NCBI RefSeq assembly: GCF_006384975.1
Contig: NZ_CP021645.1
Location: forward strand, 2,136,001-2,200,000
Length of the DNA stretch: 64,000 bases
Reading direction: 5' to 3'
Origin: Pseudomonas oryzihabitans
GTDB lineage: Bacteria; Pseudomonadota; Gammaproteobacteria; Pseudomonadales; Pseudomonadaceae
In this document: piece after piece, positions 57,597 through 64,000 of the stretch
Numbering within the stretch: position 1 is the first letter of the stretch
Layout: each line of letters starts with the position of its first letter
Translations under genes and position numbers: made by a program
Notes under the pieces: generated by a model
Told to the model about the DNA's origin: nothing
Database searches by the model: none
The model's input: only the letters and a program-made list of their open reading frames with translations

Positions 57597-58439
57597 CTAC
57601 CCCTGGCGCTCGGCCAGCCGCGCCGGCGCGAAGCGGCGATGCTGCTGCACCGGCATCCGCTGGCGCAGTTCGGCCTGGCGCTGCGCATCGCGCTCGATGA
57701 ACAGCACCGCCTCGCCACTGGCCTGGACGGCGAGCACCTCGCCCCAGGGATCGACGGCCATGGCATGGCCCCAGGTGGTCCGGCCATTGGCATGGACGCC
57801 GCCTTGGGCCGCGCCCAGCAGATAACTCTGGGTCTCCACCGCACGGGCCCGCAGCAACAGCTCCCAATGGGCCTGGCCGGTCGGTACGGTAAAGGCCGAG
57901 GGCGCGCTGATCAGCTCTGCGCCGGCCGCGCGCAGGGCGCCATAGAGTTCGGGGAAGCGCAGGTCGTAGCAGACGCTCAGGCCCAGGCGGCCAACCGGGG
58001 TGTCCACCACCGTGAGGGTCTCACCGGCCGCATAGTGGTCGGATTCGCGATAGCTACCGTGGCTGTCGCTGACGTCAGCGTCGAACAGATGCAGCTTGTC
58101 GTAACGGGCGACACGTTGCCCCTGGTCGTCGTAGAGCAAGGAGCAGGCGCAGGGTTTGCCTGCCGTTGCACCGTCGGGCAATAGCGGCAGGGTACCGGCG
58201 AGCAGCCAGAGGCCAAGGGCACGAGCCCGCTCGGACAGCCAGGGCAGGATCTCGCCCTGGCCGAGCGCCTCCGCCCGCGCCAGCTCGGCGGGCGCCGGAT
58301 GGCCGATGGCAACGAAGTTTTCCGGCAGTACCGCAAGCCGCGCCCCGCCTTGGGCGGCGCGTTCGAGCAGTCGCTCGGCGGCGAGCAGGTTGGCCGCTAC
58401 CACGGGGCCGCTGACCATCTGCAGGATGGCTATGGACAT
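57597..58439 (-). CDS. Carbon-nitrogen hydrolase (nitrilase superfamily, Nit1/YhcX-like)
   Basis: The 280-residue cytoplasmic hydrolase has the three catalytic residues of the superfamily: Glu in LAVLPENFVAIG (near 41), Lys in RYDKLHLFDAD (near 115) and Cys in GLSVCYDLRFPELYGALRA (near 155). This resembles the branch that repairs damaged glutathione-like amides (deaminated glutathione amidase) and omega-amidases, but the substrate is not proven here. In related genomes the gene also lies between tldD and the large yhdP gene. It is translated from ATG 58439. Confidence 0.9.
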   Translation of the reverse strand: MSIAILQMVSGPVVAANLLAAERLLERAAQGGARLAVLPENFVAIGHPAPAELARAEALGQGEILPWLSERARALGLWLLAGTLPLLPDGATAGKPCACSLLYDDQGQRVARYDKLHLFDADVSDSHGSYRESDHYAAGETLTVVDTPVGRLGLSVCYDLRFPELYGALRAAGAELISAPSAFTVPTGQAHWELLLRARAVETQSYLLGAAQGGVHANGRTTWGHAMAVDPWGEVLAVQASGEAVLFIERDAQRQAELRQRMPVQQHRRFAPARLAERQG

Positions 58440-58490
58440 AGGTCACTCCAGTCTTCGCCGACCATGCTAGCAGGCTCTGCGAGCCAGCAC

Positions 58491-61400
58491 TCACTCGACG
58501 GTCATCGTCGGATTCTGCCAGGGGCCTTGGATGTGATAGGTGATGCTGGCTATGCGGGTAATGCGATCACCGATCAGGCGATCGACGATGAACAGCGCGC
58601 CGCCGACCACCGGGGCGCCAGCGAGCAAGGCCGCCAGCGGCAGCGCATTGCTCAACGGCAGGCCAACGCGCAAGTTGGCGTTGACCTTGTTCTCAGCCAT
58701 GTCCAGCACCCCACTGAGGCTCATCTCCGCGCCCGGCCCACTCAGGGTGATGGGCTTGTGCGTGCGGAAGACGCCCTTCTGGGCCACGAGGACACAGGTG
58801 ATGGTGTCGTAGCTCAGGCCCTGGCCGAACAGGTCGGAGAAGTCCAGACGCAGGCGGCGGCGGATGGATTCGAAATTGAGCAGGCCAAAGATCCGCAGCG
58901 CCGAGGCGGGCCCATCCACCTTGCGCAACTGGCCCTCGTGCAGGCGCGCATCCAGGCTGCCATTGAGGCGGGCCAGGGCGACATAGGCCGGCGAGCCGGG
59001 CCAGTTGACGCCTGCGTTCAGGTGGAAATCGCGACTGGTCACGCTCGAGGCGAAGTTCCAGGCCAGGAGTATATCGGCGATGTTGCCGCCCGAGAGTCGG
59101 CCTTGGTAGTAGCTGTGGGTCGCTCCGGGCGCGCCCTCCCAGCGCAGATCGCCCTGTACCTTGAGGCCACGCAGATCGAGGTTCAGCGCCTGGAAATTGG
59201 CTCCAGCCGGCGAGGGCCTGATTTGCAGGTGCTGGGCGCCGACCGGCCGACCACCCAATTCGAAGCTATCGATGTTCAGGTTCAGCGCCGGCAACTTACG
59301 CGGATCGACGTCGGCCAGCGGATCGGGCCGCGGCGCATCGCTGACCACCGAAGGGTCCGCTGGTGTCTGGGGAATGCGCAGGTGCTGCAGATTGACATCG
59401 ATCGGCTGCCCGCTCTGCCGCGGTATCCGCACCTGGCCGGCGATGGTCTGGCTGGTCAGCCCAAACTCCCAAGCGGTGTCCTGGGGCTCGTAGGTGAGGC
59501 GTAGGTTGTCGATTTCCTGACCAAAGGCGAGGAAGCGATCGAAGGTGAGATCGCCACGCCCGAGACTGGAAAGATCGGGAAGATTGTCATTGCCCTGCCC
59601 TGCACCGCCATTGCCGCCCAGGCCAGTGGCTACGTAGCGTTGATAAACGTTCTGCCAGGCGCTCAGATCGAATTCGGCGAGCTTTCCTCGCAGGTCGTAG
59701 CCGGGGCTGGCCGGCAGATTGGCGGTGCCACCACCGAGCATGATCTCCCCGCGCCCCTTGGCGATGGCGGCGGGATCGAGCAGCAAGACGGCGTCGGCGA
59801 TGCCCTTGTAGGTCGCCTCCACGCGGCGTTCACCCTCGTTGAGCGCCAGGCTGAAGAAGGCGTCGCGGCTGTCGTCGGCACTCTTGCCGAAGGGCGCCGG
59901 CAGGTCGATGGCCACGCCGCGCAGGTCGGAGGTGACCACCAGCTCGCTGTGCTCGGCCAGGGTCAGCCCGAGGCGATAGCCCAACGAGCCACGCGCCGGG
60001 ATGGGGCGCCCTGCACTCCCCAGCCAACGGGCCAGTTGATCGACATCCACGCGCCCATCCAGGACCAGGCGGGTACGCGGATCGTCGGCCTTGCCTTCGG
60101 CCAAGGCCTGGCCTCGGATGGGCTGGTCGAAGACCCGCGCCTGGATGTCCGGAGCGCTCAAGCCAGTGCGGGTGTCGTAGCGGAAGGTGCCGCGGATGTC
60201 GGTCAAGGTCAACTTGGGGTCCGCCAGTTCCAGGCGGGCCTTGTCCGGCGTCAGGTCGACCACCACCACCGGTGGCTGGGCCTTGGCCAGCGGGATGTCC
60301 AGATTCAGGCCGCTGTTGGGAAGCGCGCCCTCCCCCTTCCAGCCGGCGAAGACCTTGGCGGTCGGCAACGGCGTTTCCTGCAGGATCTTCAAGCCGTCGC
60401 GTACGCTGCTGTCGAGCCGAGCGGTGAGCTTCAGGTGCGGTGCGCTGCCGTCGTGCAGCAGCGGAATACGGGCCTCGGCATCTCGTACGCGGGTGTCGAG
60501 GATACGTCCTTCCGGCACCTGCACCTTGATACCGTCGTTTTCGATGAACACCTCGCCCCGGGCCTGCCGTAGCGCCGGCCAGCCGGGCTGATAGGCCAGC
60601 TGGGCATCATGCACCCGGAAGAACAGGCTCATGGTGCGAGAGTGCGCGGGCGAGCCGTGCCGCAGCGATCCCTGGTACTGGAAGATGCCCTCGTCGATAC
60701 GCCCGCCGACGATGGCGGTGCTCAGCCACTGGGCAAGCTCCGGGCTGAATTGCGTCGCCGGCAGGCGCGTGGGCAGGTACTTGCGGGTATAGCTGGCATC
60801 GCCATCCTTGAGGCCGACCCGCAGGTCCATGTAGCTGTCCACCTCCGGATGCAGACCGAGCTGGATGTGCATGTCGCCACTGGCGGCGCCTTCGGGACCA
60901 GTCACCTGCATCAGCGCACTGCCGAGGGTGAAGCGCTGGCTGTCGAGACTCCAGGTCAGCCGCGCCTTGGCGGTGCGATAGCGCCAGGGGTCCGGGAAGA
61001 TATCGCTCAGGTACAGCATGAAATCGGTGGTATCCAGGCGCAATTCGCCACCGCCGAGACTGCCGCTGAGGCTACCGCTGATACCGTCGGCGGCGGGTGC
61101 GCCGTGATAGGCGGAAAAGCCTACCCGTTCCATGTTGGTGGCGTAGGTGAGGCGCTCCGGCAGGGGCTTCTGCGGATAGAGATCGGCGTTGAGATTGCGT
61201 AGCCGGCCATGGGGTGCCAAGGTCTGTACCGCCTGGGCGACCGTCGTGGGCAAGGGCGCAAGATCCCGCGCCAGGCGCGCGGCCTGGGCGAGATCCAGCT
61301 GGTCGCCACGCACCTGCAGGTGCTGGGTGTCACCGTCGTAGGCGAGGCCGTAGCGGCCTTCCAGCGGTTGCCCGTCGAGCTGAGCCTTGAGCGCCAGGGC

Positions 61401-62318
61401 CGCCGTTTGCCTGGCCGCCTCGGCACCCTGCTGGGCGGCGTCCAACTCCAGCCCCTGCAAGCGCACCGGAGGACGGTCGGCGTAGGCGAGGGTCAGGTCG
61501 GCGGCGCGCAGGCGCAGGTAGGAATGCTGCAGGCGCCCCTCGGCCCAGTCGAACCAGAGTTCGCCATCCGCCTGAGCGCGCCGCAGCTGCCATTGCCTGG
61601 TCAAGGAGGCCGGCACCCAGCGAGACCAGTCGCTGGAGGGCAGGCTGAGATAGCCTTCCAGGCTACTGGCGCGCCAATCGTCAGGACGTGGCTTGCCGTT
61701 CAGATGCGCCGCCACGGTGCCGCCATCGGGCAGCCGGAAACGACTCGCCAGCTCCAGGGAACCATTCAATTGCCGCGACAGGCTGGCCTCTAGGTATCTG
61801 AGGGTGACCGGTGAACCCTGTTGCGGAATCAGGCTGAGCTGGCTGTCCAGCAGGCTGGCATGGTCCAGCCGGCCCAAGGCGTCGAGCAGCGGAGCCGGAT
61901 CGAAGGGTTTGGCCTCCGGCGCGCGCGGTGGCAGGCCGCGCAGTTGCCAGTGCCCTTGGGCATCCTCCTGCAAGACCAGATGGACACCATCGACCTGCAG
62001 CGCCTTGAGCCGCAGTTGCCAATGCCAGAGGCTGCCGAAGACATCCGGCACCACCTTGAGGTAGTCGAGCTGTATGGTCCGCTCACCCCGTCCCAGGCTC
62101 AGATCGCGCAGCACCAGCACCGGATTCCAGATCGCCCAGTGGCCTTCGAGGCGGCCCAGGCGCACCGGCTCGCCCAGCGCGGTCGACGCCCGTGCCTCGA
62201 CCTCGTTGCGATACTCCCCGACCCAGGGCATGAGCAACCGGCCCAGGCCCACGTAGAGCGTGGTCAAGGCGAGCAGCGACAATGTCAGGATAAGCGCACC
62301 ACGCTTGAGCAGAGCCAT
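58491..62318 (-). CDS. yhdP: Large AsmA-like membrane protein YhdP
   Basis: YhdP belongs to the AsmA-like proteins believed to bridge the envelope and carry phospholipids to the outer membrane. The 1275-residue product starts at ATG 62318 (the preceding GTG at 62321 is possible) with one membrane segment (LILTLSLLALTTLYVGLGRL), then a very long periplasmic part of beta-rich repeats (DUF3971 and AsmA_2), for example the end LSGPGAEMSLSGVLDMAENK. It ends with a hydrophobic stretch LPLAALLAGAPVVGGALFIV and a short basic tail. It follows rng by 12 bases, as in other gammaproteobacteria. It complements the Mla and Lpt systems in this window. Confidence 0.93.
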   Translation of the reverse strand: MALLKRGALILTLSLLALTTLYVGLGRLLMPWVGEYRNEVEARASTALGEPVRLGRLEGHWAIWNPVLVLRDLSLGRGERTIQLDYLKVVPDVFGSLWHWQLRLKALQVDGVHLVLQEDAQGHWQLRGLPPRAPEAKPFDPAPLLDALGRLDHASLLDSQLSLIPQQGSPVTLRYLEASLSRQLNGSLELASRFRLPDGGTVAAHLNGKPRPDDWRASSLEGYLSLPSSDWSRWVPASLTRQWQLRRAQADGELWFDWAEGRLQHSYLRLRAADLTLAYADRPPVRLQGLELDAAQQGAEAARQTAALALKAQLDGQPLEGRYGLAYDGDTQHLQVRGDQLDLAQAARLARDLAPLPTTVAQAVQTLAPHGRLRNLNADLYPQKPLPERLTYATNMERVGFSAYHGAPAADGISGSLSGSLGGGELRLDTTDFMLYLSDIFPDPWRYRTAKARLTWSLDSQRFTLGSALMQVTGPEGAASGDMHIQLGLHPEVDSYMDLRVGLKDGDASYTRKYLPTRLPATQFSPELAQWLSTAIVGGRIDEGIFQYQGSLRHGSPAHSRTMSLFFRVHDAQLAYQPGWPALRQARGEVFIENDGIKVQVPEGRILDTRVRDAEARIPLLHDGSAPHLKLTARLDSSVRDGLKILQETPLPTAKVFAGWKGEGALPNSGLNLDIPLAKAQPPVVVVDLTPDKARLELADPKLTLTDIRGTFRYDTRTGLSAPDIQARVFDQPIRGQALAEGKADDPRTRLVLDGRVDVDQLARWLGSAGRPIPARGSLGYRLGLTLAEHSELVVTSDLRGVAIDLPAPFGKSADDSRDAFFSLALNEGERRVEATYKGIADAVLLLDPAAIAKGRGEIMLGGGTANLPASPGYDLRGKLAEFDLSAWQNVYQRYVATGLGGNGGAGQGNDNLPDLSSLGRGDLTFDRFLAFGQEIDNLRLTYEPQDTAWEFGLTSQTIAGQVRIPRQSGQPIDVNLQHLRIPQTPADPSVVSDAPRPDPLADVDPRKLPALNLNIDSFELGGRPVGAQHLQIRPSPAGANFQALNLDLRGLKVQGDLRWEGAPGATHSYYQGRLSGGNIADILLAWNFASSVTSRDFHLNAGVNWPGSPAYVALARLNGSLDARLHEGQLRKVDGPASALRIFGLLNFESIRRRLRLDFSDLFGQGLSYDTITCVLVAQKGVFRTHKPITLSGPGAEMSLSGVLDMAENKVNANLRVGLPLSNALPLAALLAGAPVVGGALFIVDRLIGDRITRIASITYHIQGPWQNPTMTVE

Positions 62319-62330
62319 CACCCAGCAGAC

Positions 62331-63785
62331 CTAGAGCAGCACCACATCGTACTGCTCCTGGGAATACATGGTCTCCACCTGGAATTTGACGGTACGACCG
62401 ATGAAGGCTTCGAGATCGGCGACGTTGCCCGATTCCTCGTCCAGCAGCCGATCCACCACCTTCTGGTTGGCCAGCACCAGGTAGGAATTGGCCTGGTAGG
62501 CTCGCGCCTCGCGCAGGATCTCGCGGAAGATCTCGTAGCAGATGGTCTCGGCGGTGCGCAGGATGCCGCGCCCCTGGCAATTGGCGCAGGGTTCGCAGAG
62601 CACCTGGGACAGGCTTTCGCGGGTGCGCTTGCGGGTCATCTGCAACAGGCCCAACTCGGTGATGCCGATGATGTTGGTCTTGGCGTGGTCGCGCTCGAGC
62701 TGCTTCTCCAGCGTCCGGATCACCTGGCGCTGGTGCTCTTCGTCTTCCATGTCGATGAAGTCGATGATGATGATGCCGCCGAGATTGCGCAGCCGCAGCT
62801 GGCGAGCGATGGCGGTGGCGGCCTCGAGGTTGGTCTTGAAGATGGTCTCTTCCAGGGTGCGATGGCCGACGAAGGCACCGGTGTTGACGTCGATGGTGGT
62901 CATGGCCTCGGTGGGGTCTATCACCAGATAGCCACCGGACTTGAGCAGCACCTTGCGCTCCAGGGCCTTCTGGATCTCGTCTTCCACGCCATAGAGATCG
63001 AAGATCGGCCGCTCGCCGGGATAGTGCTCCAGGCGCGAAGCCACCTCGGGCATGAGTTCCTCGACGAACTGGCCGATGCGCTGGAAATTCTCGCGGCTGT
63101 CGACGCGGATCTTTTCCGTGCGCGGCCCGACCAGGTCACGCAGCGCCCGCAGTGCCAGGGTCAGGTCCTCATAGATGGGCACCGGCGTCGGCCCCTGCAG
63201 ATTGCCGGAAATCTGCTGCCAGAGCCGGCGCAGGTAACGGATGTCGGCAAGGATGTCTTCCTCGCGCGCGGCCTCGGCGGCGGTACGCAGGATGAAGCCG
63301 CCCTCCTGCTCGATCCCTTCGCTTTCGACGCAGCGGGTCATGATCGCCTTGAGGCGCTCGCGCTCGGCCTCGTCCTCGATCTTCAGCGAAATGCCGACAT
63401 GGGAAGTCCGCGGCATATAGACCAAGTAGCGCGAGGGGATCGACAGATGGGTGGTGAGCCGCGCGCCCTTGGTGCCTATGGGGTCCTTGGTGACCTGGAC
63501 CACCAGGGTCTGGCCCTCACGCACCAGGGCGTTGATGCTCTCTACCGCCGCTCCCTCGCGCTGGGAGATCTCGGCGGCGTGGATGAAGGCCGCCCGGGCG
63601 AGCCCGATGTCGACGAAGGCCGCCTGCATGCCCGGCAGCACCCGCACCACCCGCCCACGATAGATGTTGCCGACGATGCCGCGTCTCAGGGTGCGTTCGA
63701 CGTGCACCTCCTGCAGCACACCGTTTTCCACGACCGCGACACGGGACTCCATGGGAGTGATGTTGATGAGGATCTCTTCGCTCAT
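62331..63785 (-). CDS. rng: Ribonuclease G
   Basis: RNase G is the 5'-end-dependent endonuclease that trims 16S rRNA and some mRNAs. From ATG 63785 it is 484 residues. The S1 RNA-binding domain lies near 37-120 (FVDIGLARAAFIHAAEI), the DNase I-like catalytic region contains GGYLVIDPTEAMTTIDVNTG with two Asp near 300 and GGIIIIDFIDMEDEEH, and a zinc-link variant CEPCANCQGRG lies near 410. It lacks the long degradosome scaffold of RNase E. It is downstream of maf, with 55 bases between. Confidence 0.97.
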   Translation of the reverse strand: MSEEILINITPMESRVAVVENGVLQEVHVERTLRRGIVGNIYRGRVVRVLPGMQAAFVDIGLARAAFIHAAEISQREGAAVESINALVREGQTLVVQVTKDPIGTKGARLTTHLSIPSRYLVYMPRTSHVGISLKIEDEAERERLKAIMTRCVESEGIEQEGGFILRTAAEAAREEDILADIRYLRRLWQQISGNLQGPTPVPIYEDLTLALRALRDLVGPRTEKIRVDSRENFQRIGQFVEELMPEVASRLEHYPGERPIFDLYGVEDEIQKALERKVLLKSGGYLVIDPTEAMTTIDVNTGAFVGHRTLEETIFKTNLEAATAIARQLRLRNLGGIIIIDFIDMEDEEHQRQVIRTLEKQLERDHAKTNIIGITELGLLQMTRKRTRESLSQVLCEPCANCQGRGILRTAETICYEIFREILREARAYQANSYLVLANQKVVDRLLDEESGNVADLEAFIGRTVKFQVETMYSQEQYDVVLL

Positions 63786-63840
63786 GGAGGACTCTTGGAC
63801 GACGTGGAAGGGCGGAAGAACGACCGAGGACTCGAATGCC

Positions 63841-64000
63841 TCAGGGTTGGGCAGTCGACAGTCCAACGGACCGCCAACAAGGGATGGCGAAAGCGCTCAG
63901 CAGTTCCGCGGTTTCGCATAGCGGCAGCCCTACGACGGCACTATAGCTACCCTGCAAGCCACGCACGAAGACCGCCCCGGCGCCCTGGATCGCGTAGCTG
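63841..64000 (-). CDS. maf: C-terminal part of Maf/YhdE nucleoside triphosphate pyrophosphatase
   Basis: The frame is open from the right edge and stops with TGA at 63841-63843, giving about 52 visible residues. [20 protein letters not shown] followed by [17 protein letters not shown] is the conserved C-terminus of Maf proteins, which hydrolyse dTTP/UTP or other non-canonical nucleotides. The 5' part is outside the window. The tail after AFAIP runs 14 residues longer than usual and is low in similarity. The gene is normally directly upstream of rng (cafA), as here. Confidence 0.85.
   Translation of the reverse strand, partial: SYAIQGAGAVFVRGLQGSYSAVVGLPLCETAELLSAFAIPCWRSVGLSTAQP

Overview
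The window is chromosomal DNA of a high-GC gammaproteobacterium, almost certainly a Pseudomonas. Gene content and order match two blocks that I recall from P. aeruginosa PAO1: ispD-ftsB-eno-kdsA-pyrG-tilS-accA-dnaE-rnhB-lpx-bamA-rseP-dxr-cdsA-uppS-frr-pyrH-tsf-rpsB-map-glnD-dapC-nhaP (around PA3633-PA3660), and cysNC-cysD-nif3-algW-hisC-hisD-hisG-murA-mla-kdsD-lpt-rpoN-hpf-ptsN-rapZ-npr-sodA-pmbA-darP-tldD-nit-yhdP-rng-maf (around PA4442-PA4478). In PAO1 these blocks are far apart; here they meet near 33 kb. The species cannot be fixed from this alone. I see no phage, integrase, transposase gene, CRISPR array, tRNA or rRNA; the genes are ordinary single-copy core genes.

Layout. 1-505 is the 3' end of a release-factor-like (baeRF-type) protein, convergent with ispD. 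0.5-26.2 kb is one long minus-strand array: isoprenoid precursor synthesis (ispD, dxr, uppS), division (ftsB), glycolysis (eno), KDO and lipid A (kdsA, lpxD-fabZ-lpxA-lpxB), CTP (pyrG), tRNA lysidine (tilS), fatty acid synthesis (accA), replication (dnaE, rnhB), outer-membrane protein assembly (skp, bamA), site-2 proteolysis (rseP), phospholipid synthesis (cdsA) and translation (frr, pyrH, tsf, rpsB). A divergent leader region (26.2-26.5 kb) separates rpsB from the plus-strand map-glnD-dapC. A cation/proton antiporter gene converges on dapC. A small Pro/Tyr-rich secreted protein gene lies at the junction of the two blocks.

33.4-37.2 kb holds cysNC and cysD (sulfate activation) and a NIF3-family gene. 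algW (periplasmic protease) follows on the plus strand. 38.4-46.4 kb is a minus-strand series mlaF-E-D-C-B, ibaG, murA, hisG, hisD, hisC, with a 142-bp MITE-like repeat between hisG and hisD. 46.6-53.1 kb is a plus-strand series kdsD, lptC-A-B, rpoN, hpf, ptsN, rapZ, npr. kdsC, normally between kdsD and lptC, is missing. 53.2-64 kb is mostly minus strand: sodA, pmbA, (darP on plus), tldD, nit, yhdP, rng and the 3' end of maf.

Functionally the window is dominated by cell-envelope construction: precursors of undecaprenyl phosphate, phospholipid, peptidoglycan (murA) and lipid A/KDO, and the Bam, Lpt and Mla machines. Both proteases that release the envelope-stress sigma factor AlgU in Pseudomonas (AlgW and the RseP/MucP homologue) are also present. 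I did not find a convincing undescribed multi-gene system. The most interesting items are the MITE that ends inside the hisG stop codon, the missing kdsC, a structured rpsB leader, and the small secreted protein at the synteny junction.
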